From the NCBI GenBank assembly GCA_025965335.1, contig JAOPXC010000017.1, positions 1 through 45,216 of the forward strand: 45,216 nt of DNA, written 5' to 3'. Origin of the DNA: Nocardioides sp. (GTDB lineage: Bacteria > Actinomycetota > Actinomycetes > Propionibacteriales > Nocardioidaceae). The notes beneath the pieces are model-generated. The model saw nothing but the letters and a program-made list of their open reading frames with translations. It did no database searches and was not told the DNA's origin. This document shows, piece after piece, positions 9,819 to 18,613 of this stretch. The translations under genes were made by a program, and so were the position numbers. Every line of letters starts with the position of its first letter. Position 1 is the stretch's first letter.

Positions 9819-10766
9819 CTAGCCGGCCGAGCGGTCGGGACTCTCGCGGTTGCGCGAGGCCACGGTGGCCAGGTCTCCCCCGCCGAGAGCTTCCTCATAG
9901 ATGTGGACCACCGAGCTGAAGTCGCGAGCCGGTCCCTCTTCCGTGGCACTTTCGTACAGGTCTCGGACGAGCCGGCCGACATGGAAGCCTGCTCCCGAGT
10001 CCTGGGCGATCCCGGCTGCGATCGCGAGGTCCTTGCGAAGGAGGGGAAGTGCAAACAGGGGCGTGAAGTCGTTCCGGAGGACAGTCTGCGGAACGATGTT
10101 CTCGAGCTGCCAGTTGGTGCCGCTGCTGGCGCGGATGATCTCGTGGAGGTCCGCCGGGTCGATCCCGGCCGAGGCCCCCAGGGCCAGCGCTTCCACGTTC
10201 GCGAGCATGCACGCGGCCACCAGAAGGTTGTTGCACGCCTTCGCAGTCTGTCCCGCCCCCACCGCCCCCACGTGGAAGACCCGTTGCGCCATGGCTGCGA
10301 GGAGCGGCTGCGCCCGGTCCAGGTGTGTCTCGCTGCCCCCAGCCATGACGGTGAGCGCGCCGGTTCCGGCCTTCGCCGGACCTCCGCTCACGGGTGCATC
10401 GATGAACCCGAGGCCGCGGGTCTCCAGGTCCTGTGAGATCGACCGTGCCGCCGAGGGGCTGATCGTGGACATGTCCACGAACAGTGCCCCCGGGGGCGCC
10501 CCCACGGCCGCTCCCTCGTCCCCGAGGAGGACCTCGTGTACGTGCCCGACGGTGGGCAGCATGGTGACGACGAACTCGGCGTCACGCGCGGCCGCGGCGG
10601 GGCTGCCGGCGACCCGCGCACCTTCCCGTTCCAGGGCCTTGGAAGCCTCCGTCGAACGGTGGGGCGAAACCGTGACCAGGTGGCCCGCACGTACGAGGCA
10701 GGATGCCATCGGGAACCCCATGGTCCCCAGACCGATGAACGCGACCCGCCGGCCTCGTTCAGTCAT
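9819..10766 (-). CDS. NAD(P)-dependent beta-hydroxyacid dehydrogenase (3-hydroxyisobutyrate dehydrogenase / tartronate semialdehyde reductase family)
   Basis: 'VAFIGLGTMGFPMASCLVRAGH', 'FIDAPVSGGPAKAGTGALTVMAGG', 'GAVGAGQTAKACNNLL'. ATG 10766 overlaps the end of the CoxL-like gene. Confidence 0.9.
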   Translation of the reverse strand: MTERGRRVAFIGLGTMGFPMASCLVRAGHLVTVSPHRSTEASKALEREGARVAGSPAAAARDAEFVVTMLPTVGHVHEVLLGDEGAAVGAPPGALFVDMSTISPSAARSISQDLETRGLGFIDAPVSGGPAKAGTGALTVMAGGSETHLDRAQPLLAAMAQRVFHVGAVGAGQTAKACNNLLVAACMLANVEALALGASAGIDPADLHEIIRASSGTNWQLENIVPQTVLRNDFTPLFALPLLRKDLAIAAGIAQDSGAGFHVGRLVRDLYESATEEGPARDFSSVVHIYEEALGGGDLATVASRNRESPDRSAG

Positions 10767-13140
10767 CCTGCGCACCTGCCGCACGGAGATACCCGAGGAT
10801 GCGACTGGGGTGGAGTGGAAGCTGGTCGACCGTCACGCCCAGGCCCTTCAGCGCATCGCTCACTGCCAGAGCCACCGACGCGATGCCCCCCTGGACCGGG
10901 CCCTCCGACATGCCCTTGATCCCCCGTGGCGTATTGGGGTTGGGGGTCTCCACGTGGTGAATCCGGATGTTCGGGACGCAGTCCGCTGTGGGGATCAGGT
11001 AGTCGACGAAGCTGGACGTCACGTTGTTGCCCGCGTCGTCGTAGATCGACTCCTCGTACAGTGCCTGGCCAATGCCCATGACGACGCCGCCCCGGATCTG
11101 ACCGTCAACGATCATGGGGTTGATCAGCGTGCCGGCGTCCTCCACCACGTGGTAATCAAGGATCTCGACCTGTCCCGTGTCACGGAACACCTCCACCACG
11201 CACACGTGGGAGGCGTTGGAGAAGGTCAGCTCCGGTGGGTCGTAGGTCTGGTGGACCTCGAGCCCGGGCGCCTCGGTGGCGGGGAGCGACGTCGGGTCCA
11301 TGTAACACATCCACGCCACGTCGGCGAGCGAGAGCCGGGACTCAGCCTCATCGATCACGAAGATCGATCCATCCACGATCGTGAGGGAGTCGATGGGCAC
11401 GCCGAGCCTGTGCGAGGCGATCCGCAGCACCTTGTTCCGGGCGGTGAGGGCCGCGAGGTAGGCAACCCCGTTGCCTGCGGCGGCACCTCGGGAACCACGG
11501 CTGCCCATCCCGTACGGCACGATGTGGGTGTCACCGAGCCGTACGGCGACGTTGTCCGTGGTGCTCCCGAGGGCCTCCGCGACCACCTGGGCGATCGTGG
11601 TCTCGTAGCCCTGCCCGCTCGGGATGATGCCGACCATCACGTTGATCGCGCCGGTCGGCTCGACCTTCACCGTCGCCGCCTCGTGACCGCTGCCCTCGTC
11701 GCCGGATGCCTTGTACCAGGCCGACCCGTACGTCGTCGGCTCCAAGACAGTGGCCAGCCCGACGCCGAGCAGCCGCCCCTCGCCGCGCGCCGAGGCCTGG
11801 CTGCGCCGGAACTGTTCCAGGTCGAACCTGTCGAGCGCCTCGTCGAAGCTCTCGCGCAGGGTCAGCGCCTCGTACAGGTAGCCGGGCGCGGAGCGGTACG
11901 GCTGGTCCTCCAGCCGGATCATGTTGCGCCGGCGCACGGCGACCGCATCGAGACCGAGCTCGTCGGCGATCCGCTCCACCGTGCCCTCGGTGGCCCAGGT
12001 GACGATCGCCATCGGTGCCCGCAAGGTGCCGGCGGGGCACTTGTTGGTGATCGCCACGTTGATCGTGTACTCGTAGTTCTCGATTTTGTAGGCGCCCAGG
12101 AGGAGCCAGCCCACGACGTCGATCATGTAGCTCGGCGGGTAGAAGGCGTAGGCGCCGTAGTCCGCCCAGAGCTCTGCCTTGATGCCGAGGATGGTCCCGT
12201 CGGCAGCGACCGCAGCCTGGATGCTGACGGAGTCGTCGCGCGCGTGGTTGGAGGCCATCAGGTTCTCGGCGCGGTCCTCGGCCCACTTGATCGGTCGGTC
12301 CAGGGTCATGGCCATCGCGGCCACCGTCAGCTCCTCACGGAACAGCGGGATCTTCAGGCCGAAGGCACCGCCGATGTCCGGCGAGATGACCCGCACCTGG
12401 TTCTCCGAGAGACCGAGGCGTTTCGCCAGGAGCGTGCGCGTCACGTGGGCCGTCTGCTGTCCGCTGTGGAAGCTGAGCTCGGCGCGGCCCTTGTCCCAGA
12501 TCGCGAGGACCCCGCGGCCCTCGATGGGGACGTGGGTGAGCCTCTGGGAGGAGAAGCTCGTCTCGATCACCCGGTCGGCGTTCGCGAAGGCGGTCTCGAT
12601 GTCGCCGTAGCTCTTCGTCTGCCGGGTGTGCAGGTTGCTGGGCAGGCCCTCGTCGACGAGAGGGGACCCGGGATCGGTGGCGGCATGCATCTCCAGGACC
12701 GGCTCGAGCATCTCGTAGTCGACGTCGACCAGCTCTGCGGCATCCTCGGCGACGTACCGGTCGACGGCGATCACGCAGGCCACGGGATCGCCGTTGAAGC
12801 GCACCTTGGCCGTCGGCAAGGTCTCCATGACCATCGGATGGGCGCCCTCCTGGGACACCACCATCGGGCTCGTGAGCTTCGCCAGGTCCTCGCCCGTGAC
12901 CACGGCGACAACACCGGGCAGCGCCCGCGCCTCGCTGGCGTCGATGCCGAGGATTCGTGCGTGGGCGTGCGGGCTTCGCACGAAGGCGGCGTGGAGCATG
13001 CCGCGGACATGGAGGTCGTCGGTGAACTGACCGTGGCCCGTGAGGAGGCGTTGGTCCTCCTTGCGGGGTGTCGACGCGCCGATCAGCCCGCCGCCGGAGC
13101 CGACCTCGAGCTGGATCACCGGGTCCGTCGTCGTGGTCAT
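10759..13140 (-). CDS. Xanthine dehydrogenase-family molybdopterin-binding subunit (CoxL/aldehyde oxidase-like)
   Basis: 'GASTPRKEDQRLLTGHGQFTDDL', 'PDIGGAFGLKIPLFREELTVAAMA', C-terminal catalytic-Glu region 'NTPRGIKGMSEGPVQGG'. ATG at 13140 overlaps the CoxS-like stop. Confidence 0.92.
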   Translation of the reverse strand: MTTTTDPVIQLEVGSGGGLIGASTPRKEDQRLLTGHGQFTDDLHVRGMLHAAFVRSPHAHARILGIDASEARALPGVVAVVTGEDLAKLTSPMVVSQEGAHPMVMETLPTAKVRFNGDPVACVIAVDRYVAEDAAELVDVDYEMLEPVLEMHAATDPGSPLVDEGLPSNLHTRQTKSYGDIETAFANADRVIETSFSSQRLTHVPIEGRGVLAIWDKGRAELSFHSGQQTAHVTRTLLAKRLGLSENQVRVISPDIGGAFGLKIPLFREELTVAAMAMTLDRPIKWAEDRAENLMASNHARDDSVSIQAAVAADGTILGIKAELWADYGAYAFYPPSYMIDVVGWLLLGAYKIENYEYTINVAITNKCPAGTLRAPMAIVTWATEGTVERIADELGLDAVAVRRRNMIRLEDQPYRSAPGYLYEALTLRESFDEALDRFDLEQFRRSQASARGEGRLLGVGLATVLEPTTYGSAWYKASGDEGSGHEAATVKVEPTGAINVMVGIIPSGQGYETTIAQVVAEALGSTTDNVAVRLGDTHIVPYGMGSRGSRGAAAGNGVAYLAALTARNKVLRIASHRLGVPIDSLTIVDGSIFVIDEAESRLSLADVAWMCYMDPTSLPATEAPGLEVHQTYDPPELTFSNASHVCVVEVFRDTGQVEILDYHVVEDAGTLINPMIVDGQIRGGVVMGIGQALYEESIYDDAGNNVTSSFVDYLIPTADCVPNIRIHHVETPNPNTPRGIKGMSEGPVQGGIASVALAVSDALKGLGVTVDQLPLHPSRILGYLRAAGAQDD

Positions 13141-13640
13141 CACGCCACCGTCCCGTCGGCCGAAGTCGACGCGCCGACCGCAGCCGCCTGCTCGATCGCC
13201 TCGATGATGCTCTGGTAGCCGGTGCACCTGCAGAGGTTGCCCGAGAGCCCCTCCCGGATGGCTTGCGTGGTCGGCTGGGGGTCATCGCGGAGCAGGGCGC
13301 AGGCAGTCACCACCACGCCAGGGGTGCAGAAGCCGCACTGCAGTCCGTGTCGATCGCGCAGCGCCTGCTGCACCGGGTGCAACTCGCCGTCGGGCCCCGC
13401 GATCCCCTCGATGGTCGTGATGCTGGCTCCGTCGGCCTGGACCGCGAACGTCAGACAGGAACGCACCGCGCGGCCGTTCAGGAGGACCGTGCAGGCTCCG
13501 CACGCCCCCTGCTCACAACCGACGTGCGTCCCAGTGAGGGCCAGGTCATCGCGGATGAAGTCGGACAGCAACATCCGTGGCATCACCTCGCCACTTGCCT
13601 GCTCGCCGTTGACGACCAGGTGGATCGCGCGTGCCTTCAT
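13140..13640 (-). CDS. (2Fe-2S)-binding subunit of molybdenum hydroxylase (CoxS-like)
   Basis: 'GTHVGCEQGACGACTVLLNGRAVRSCLTFAVQADGASITTIEG' and 'QCGFCTPGVVVTACALL...NLCRCTGYQSIIEAIEQA' carry the two [2Fe-2S] cysteine motifs. Confidence 0.95.
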   Translation of the reverse strand: MKARAIHLVVNGEQASGEVMPRMLLSDFIRDDLALTGTHVGCEQGACGACTVLLNGRAVRSCLTFAVQADGASITTIEGIAGPDGELHPVQQALRDRHGLQCGFCTPGVVVTACALLRDDPQPTTQAIREGLSGNLCRCTGYQSIIEAIEQAAAVGASTSADGTVA

Positions 13641-13662
13641 GTCTGTGCTCCTGGAAAGTTGG

Positions 13663-14538
13663 TCACCTGGGGTCTCCACCCTTTGCGCGCTGGGTGGCTC
13701 GCGACAGTGACCTGATGATCAGGGTCCTCGCGAGGTCGTGCCGGTCCTCGGCGGTGGCATGGATGTCCCCTTGGGGTGAGATCCGACTGGAAGCCTCGGC
13801 TGCGACCGACCTCCAGAGGCGATCACTCGGCAGCTCCCCTACCAGTGAGATGGCGTCAAGCCGCTGGGGCACCGCACCCACGCCGGCGATGGCGAGCCCG
13901 GCCGCTGCGTACCGCCCGTCCTCGCCGAAGAGCGTCGTCGCCGCGGTTGCAACGATCGCGAAGTCGCCATGGCGCCTGGCCACCTCCTCGAAGGCCCATC
14001 CCTCCGCCGGGTCCAGATGCCGGAACGCCACGCCCGTCAGCACCTCGGACTCGTCGAGCTGGGTGGTGAACACCGACGTGAAGAACTCGCTGCCGGTCAG
14101 GCGCCGGACACCCGAAGGTCCCTGTGCCTCGATGTCTGCGTCGAGCAAGCAGGCGACCAGCGGGAGCTCCGCTGACGGGTCCGCGTGCGCCAGGGATCCT
14201 CCGATCGTGCCGCGTTCCCGGATCTGGAAGTGGGCGATCAAGGACGCAGCGGCGGCGACCAACGGGTTGGCAGCCACAAGCTCGGCCGAGCGCTCCAACT
14301 GCCGGTGCCGCACCATCGCACCGACCCGAACCCGGTCCTGGTCCACCGACAGGTCGCTCAGCCCCGTCACGCGGTTCAGGTCGACGACGTGCTCGGGTCT
14401 GGCCAGCCGCATGTTCATCAACGGGACCAGGCTCTGGCCGCCGGACAGCAGCTTGGCCTCGTCACCGAGCTCCGAAAGCAGTCCGATGGCCTCGGAGAGC
14501 TGCGTTGGCGCGTGGTAGTCGAACGGGGACGGTTTCAC
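13663..14538 (-). CDS. FAD-binding subunit of molybdenum hydroxylase (CoxM-like)
   Basis: 'FDYHAPTQLSEAIGLLSELGDEAKLLSGGQSLVPLMNMRLARPEHVVDLNRV', 'IRERGTIGGSLAHADPSAELP'. Confidence 0.94.
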   Translation of the reverse strand: MKPSPFDYHAPTQLSEAIGLLSELGDEAKLLSGGQSLVPLMNMRLARPEHVVDLNRVTGLSDLSVDQDRVRVGAMVRHRQLERSAELVAANPLVAAAASLIAHFQIRERGTIGGSLAHADPSAELPLVACLLDADIEAQGPSGVRRLTGSEFFTSVFTTQLDESEVLTGVAFRHLDPAEGWAFEEVARRHGDFAIVATAATTLFGEDGRYAAAGLAIAGVGAVPQRLDAISLVGELPSDRLWRSVAAEASSRISPQGDIHATAEDRHDLARTLIIRSLSRATQRAKGGDPR

Positions 14539-14593
14539 AGGCAGGCCTCACGTCGGACGGCGGAGTAGACAGCTCGGGGGCGGATCGCTCGGC

Positions 14594-15490
14594 TCATCCC
14601 TTGGTCGCCCCTTCGACCAGGCCGCTGATCATCAACTTCCAAATCGGGACGATCAGCAGCAGCGTCGGGGCAATCCCCACCACGACCCCGGCCGTGATCA
14701 GGCCCAGTGAAACATCGGGGTTCACCGACACGCTGGCAAGGGTGACCGGGAGCGTCCGGACGGACTGGTTGCTCGCGAGCAGGAGCGCGAAGAGGAACTC
14801 GCTGTAGGACAACATAAAAGCGAACAGGGCGGCGCCGACCAGGGAGGGACGAGCGAGCGGGAGGATCACTCGACACAGGATCTGGACCGGGTTCAGGCCG
14901 TCGAGCCGAGCCGCCTCGTCGATGGTGCGGTCGATCCGCCTGATCGAGGCAGCCAGAAAGAGCACCGTGATCGGCAGGGTCAGCGCGGAGTGGATCAGCA
15001 CCAGAGACAGCAGGTTGTCGGTGAGCGCGAACTGCTGCATCAGGGCGTAGTACGGGATCGCGATGGCCACGACGGGGATGAGCTTGCTCGCCATGATGGC
15101 GTTGAGTGCCATCCCCTTGCCGGGAAAGCTCATCCTGGCAATGGCATACGCCGCCGCGCTGCCCAGCGCGATGTTGATGACCATCACCGCCAGGGCCACC
15201 AGAGCACTGCGCCACATGGCGAAGGGCAGCTGGCGGATCTCCTCGCTGATCATGCTGGAGGACCTGCCGTCTTCCCCGACAACCTGATATTGCGAGGGAA
15301 TGTCCCCGGTAAAGATATAGCGGTAATTGTCGAGCGTGAATCCGTGGCTGAACCAGGCGGCCGGCCTTGAGACAATGGCAACATCAGGGGTGACGCTGGC
15401 GATTATGGTCATCGAGAATGGGACCAGGACAAAAGCCACCAGCAAGAGCGCCGCCAAAATCTTGCCAATTCCGCCGAGTCGCTTATTCAT
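14594..15490 (-). CDS. Carbohydrate-type ABC transporter permease (MalG-like)
   Basis: Multiple TM segments and EAA loop 'RTIDEAARLDGLNPVQILCRVILPLARPSLVGAALF'. Confidence 0.92.
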   Translation of the reverse strand: MNKRLGGIGKILAALLLVAFVLVPFSMTIIASVTPDVAIVSRPAAWFSHGFTLDNYRYIFTGDIPSQYQVVGEDGRSSSMISEEIRQLPFAMWRSALVALAVMVINIALGSAAAYAIARMSFPGKGMALNAIMASKLIPVVAIAIPYYALMQQFALTDNLLSLVLIHSALTLPITVLFLAASIRRIDRTIDEAARLDGLNPVQILCRVILPLARPSLVGAALFAFMLSYSEFLFALLLASNQSVRTLPVTLASVSVNPDVSLGLITAGVVVGIAPTLLLIVPIWKLMISGLVEGATKG

Positions 15491-16442
15491 CGGTCAACGC
15501 ATCCTTAGGGAGTGCTTTCAGCAAGCCAATGACCAGGATCAAGGAAACGCCGGCCATCATCACAGCCAGAGCCGCAGCCTGTCCGAAATTTAGTTCCCGG
15601 AACGAGATGGACCACGTGAAATAGCTCGCCAACGTGGTTGCCGAACCGGGACCTCCGGAAGTCATCGAGTACACGATGTCGTACGCCGTGATTCCCATCA
15701 GCGCGACGTACAACACCACGATGATGACGGCGGTGCGAATGTTGGGGAACGTGATGAAACGGTAGGTCTGCCAAAAGCTGGCACCGTCCAGACGCGCCGC
15801 TTCGTACTGCTCGAACGGGATGTACTGGTAGCCAACCAAGATGAAGATCGTGGCTAGTGGAAGCAGCGACCAGGACTGAGCGATCACGACCGCCATGAAC
15901 GCCAGGTTCGGCGTGCTCAGCCACTTGACGTACTCGTCAATGACGCCGGCGCCGCTGAGCGCCGCATTCAGCGCACCCCAGCTGTCGCTGAAGACCCAGC
16001 GCCACATCACGCCCGCAATCACGCCCGGCACCGCCCACGGCAGCATCACGATGGGCTTGACCACCGAGATGCCGGGGAACGACGAGTTCAGCAGCGCCGC
16101 GGCACCGAGCGCCATCGTGGTCGTCAGCACAACAGTGCACGCGGCGAACGTCAGGGTCACCAACCACGCACCGACGAAGCCGTTGCTCGAGGCCACGTCG
16201 GAGTAGTTGCCCCAGCCGACGAACTTTGAGGGAAGCAGCGGTGAGTCCTGCTGAAAGCTCGTCCAGATCGCTCGCGCGATCGGGATGAGCGTGAGCCCCA
16301 GGACCACGATGAGCGCGGGCGAGAGGAGCATCCATCCCCAACGCGTGTTCGCGCGCGGCCACCGGACACCGCAACGCACTCTGCGGTTAGGGTGCCTCGA
16401 CGCTGCCGAGTCTTGCCCCGTCCTCTCGCCTGTCAACGTCAC
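15483..16442 (-). CDS. Carbohydrate-type ABC transporter permease (MalF-like)
   Basis: 'WMLLSPALIVVLGLTLIPIARAIWTSF', EAA loop 'YQYIPFEQYEAARLDGASFWQTYRFITFPNIRTAVI'. GTG 16442 overlaps the SBP stop. Confidence 0.9.
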   Translation of the reverse strand: MTLTGERTGQDSAASRHPNRRVRCGVRWPRANTRWGWMLLSPALIVVLGLTLIPIARAIWTSFQQDSPLLPSKFVGWGNYSDVASSNGFVGAWLVTLTFAACTVVLTTTMALGAAALLNSSFPGISVVKPIVMLPWAVPGVIAGVMWRWVFSDSWGALNAALSGAGVIDEYVKWLSTPNLAFMAVVIAQSWSLLPLATIFILVGYQYIPFEQYEAARLDGASFWQTYRFITFPNIRTAVIIVVLYVALMGITAYDIVYSMTSGGPGSATTLASYFTWSISFRELNFGQAAALAVMMAGVSLILVIGLLKALPKDALTDE

Positions 16443-17782
16443 GCAAACTTCTCCTTGAGTTCGCGTGCCTTGTCGGCCGACACCTTCATAGCGTCCGCCA
16501 CCGAGACCTCGCCGGCGAAAGCCTTGGATAGCTGCTGCAGCATCGTGTTGCCCCAGATTCCGGTCCACTTGGCCTCACGCTTCACCTGCGCCAGCGACTG
16601 CTGGTCGCGCAGGGTGGAGACATCGACCCACTGGCCGAACGCCTTCTGCACGTCGGGGTCGTCGAAGAGCGACACGATCCCGAAGCCGAGGCCTCGGTCC
16701 AGGGCCCACCTCTTCGCAATGGTGTACTCGCCGTTGGGAGCGCCACCCATCGCCTCGATGAAGTTGCCGGCGCCCTTGGCCACGGCAGCCCCCCGGTCCA
16801 CAGCCATGGAACTGAGGCTATAGAACCGGTAGTAGCCGAGGGTCGCCTGCGTGGGACCCGGCATCATGATCAACTCGAACTGGCCGGCGAGGGGCGAGGT
16901 TCCCTTGTTGTTGAGGCCGGCGAGGTTGTAGTTGTACATGCAGGTGAACGCGTGCTGACCGGTGTTCATGGCCCTCATGGCGTCCATCTCAGCGGGCGAC
17001 GTGGTCGCCAGGCCATCCCGCACCGTCGACGCCATGAACTCGGCATGCTGGAACGCCGGGCTCGACGGGTCCTCGAACACCGGGTTCATCTCGTCGTCAA
17101 AGACCTCGCCGCCACGCGACATCGACATGGCGATGAACTCGTCCAGGCTGCTCGGGTTGGTCTGGGAGAACTCCCACAGGATGGGTGCGCTGAGCCCCTT
17201 CGACTTCATGGTCGACGCCATGTCCGTCAGCTCGTCCCAGTCGCTGGGCGCCCGGTCGACGCCGTACTTCTTGGCAACGGTGGGATTCCAGATGAAGGAA
17301 GCCATGTCGGCGTAGTACGGGAGTCCGTATGGCTGACCTTCATAGACCAAGCCTTCGGCAACGTATGGGACCATGTCCTTGGCGTACTTGTCGAAGTCGA
17401 GGTAGTCCCCCACCGGAGCGATGAAGCCGGCGGACGCGAACTCCGCCAGCCACGATCCGTTGTTGTACAGCACGTCGGTGGCACTGTTGGACGAGAGCCT
17501 CTGAACCAGGGTGTCGTGGTACTGGTCCCACCCGTAGTCTTGGACGGACACCTTGGTCTTGGGGTGCGCGGCCATGTATTCGGCGACATTCTTCTGGACT
17601 GTTTCCATCGCGTAGGTCCAAGCGACGAAATCGAGGGTGACAACGCCATTCTCCCCGTTTTTCTCGCTGCCACCTCCGACACCGCAGGAACTCAGGGCGA
17701 TACCGCCGGCGGCTGCACCGAGACCACCCAGCAACGTGCGACGCGACATACCAGGGTTCGGAATTTGAAGCGACCTAGCCAT
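16439..17782 (-). CDS. Extracellular sugar-type ABC substrate-binding lipoprotein, probable Tat-type signal
   Basis: 'MSRRTLLGGLGAAAGGIALSSCG' signal/lipobox; family 1 SBP features 'VTLDFVAWTYAMETVQKNVAEYMAAHPKTKVSV', 'DELTDMASTMKSKG'. Confidence 0.9.
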   Translation of the reverse strand: MARSLQIPNPGMSRRTLLGGLGAAAGGIALSSCGVGGGSEKNGENGVVTLDFVAWTYAMETVQKNVAEYMAAHPKTKVSVQDYGWDQYHDTLVQRLSSNSATDVLYNNGSWLAEFASAGFIAPVGDYLDFDKYAKDMVPYVAEGLVYEGQPYGLPYYADMASFIWNPTVAKKYGVDRAPSDWDELTDMASTMKSKGLSAPILWEFSQTNPSSLDEFIAMSMSRGGEVFDDEMNPVFEDPSSPAFQHAEFMASTVRDGLATTSPAEMDAMRAMNTGQHAFTCMYNYNLAGLNNKGTSPLAGQFELIMMPGPTQATLGYYRFYSLSSMAVDRGAAVAKGAGNFIEAMGGAPNGEYTIAKRWALDRGLGFGIVSLFDDPDVQKAFGQWVDVSTLRDQQSLAQVKREAKWTGIWGNTMLQQLSKAFAGEVSVADAMKVSADKARELKEKFA

Positions 17783-17857
17783 GTGATTCCTCCAAAGAGT
17801 GGCGCGACCTGTTAAAAGAGCGCGAAGCCGGTAGGGCTGCCCTGGTCGTCGTGCCAC

Positions 17858-17887
17858 ACGCTAGACAGCCGCGCGCGGTCATGTCAA
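17858..17887 (-). promoter_or_regulatory. Candidate sigma70-type promoter for the leftward catabolic operon
   Basis: Minus strand TTGACA (17887-17882), 18-bp spacer, TAGCGT (17863-17858), upstream of the SBP start at 17782. Confidence 0.4.
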
Positions 17888-17993
17888 TATGTTGATGTGG
17901 TATTCATTCAGATGACGATGGCGTTACAGACAGGACCTCAGATGACAGCGCGGTTAACGGCGCGGCGTCTCCGACTCGGGCCGTGGGTGAGTT

Positions 17994-18575
17994 GTGGCTG
18001 ACCCGAGCGAGCCAGACACTTTCCCGGCCGACCTCGTCGGCCAGGTGGGTCAGGTGATCTCGCGAGAGCGCGCCATCCGCGGCTTCACGATCGCGGAGCT
18101 CGCGGGCCGCGCAGGGATGTCGGCGGGGCTTCTCAGCCAGTTGGAGCGCGGGATCGGCAATCCCTCCATCGATACCGCCGCGAAGATCGCCGGCGCCCTG
18201 AACGTCCCCATCGGGACCTTCTTCGTGGGCGCCCGACAGGCGGACGGCGTCGTTCATCCGGGGACGCGGAAGCGGCTGATGCTCGGCGATCAGGACCTTG
18301 TGTACGAGCTGCTCGTTCCGGACCTGCGGGGAGCTCTGTCCATGCTTCACATCGAGCTACCGGCGGGTTTCACCAACGAGAGCGCACCTTTCACCCATGC
18401 CGGCGAGGAGGCGATGATCCTTCTCCAGGGAAAGGTCACCGTTCACGTCGGTCCCGACCGGATGGACCTCGAGCCCCAGGACTCCCTTCGATTCGCGTCG
18501 TCGATCCCGCACTGGTATCAGGTCGGCGACGATCCGGCGATCGTCATCAGCGCGATGACCCCACCGTCCTTCTGA
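17994..18575 (+). CDS. XRE-family regulator with C-terminal cupin domain
   Basis: HTH 'GQVISRERAIRGFTIAELAGRAGMSAGLLSQLERGIGNPSIDTAAKIAGALNVPIGTFF' plus cupin 'HAGEEAMILLQGKVTVHVGPDRMDLEPQDSLRFASSIPHWYQVGDDPAIVISAM'. Confidence 0.93.
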   Translation: MADPSEPDTFPADLVGQVGQVISRERAIRGFTIAELAGRAGMSAGLLSQLERGIGNPSIDTAAKIAGALNVPIGTFFVGARQADGVVHPGTRKRLMLGDQDLVYELLVPDLRGALSMLHIELPAGFTNESAPFTHAGEEAMILLQGKVTVHVGPDRMDLEPQDSLRFASSIPHWYQVGDDPAIVISAMTPPSF

Positions 18576-18613
18576 GCCCACCCGAGAGCGGGTGGAGAGA
18601 TGAGTAGCAACTC

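Noticed and set aside
9901-13218. 1105-aa plus-strand ORF antisense to the CoxL-like and CoxS-like genes
   Set aside because: His/Arg/Val-rich composition with no motif; a shadow of GC-rich codon bias opposite an excellent molybdenum hydroxylase ORF.
10759-14538. CO dehydrogenase (coxMSL) for CO oxidation
   Set aside because: Gene order and CoxG fit the family, but the large subunit lacks the AYXCSFR and AYRGAGR loops; called a CoxL-like molybdenum hydroxylase only.
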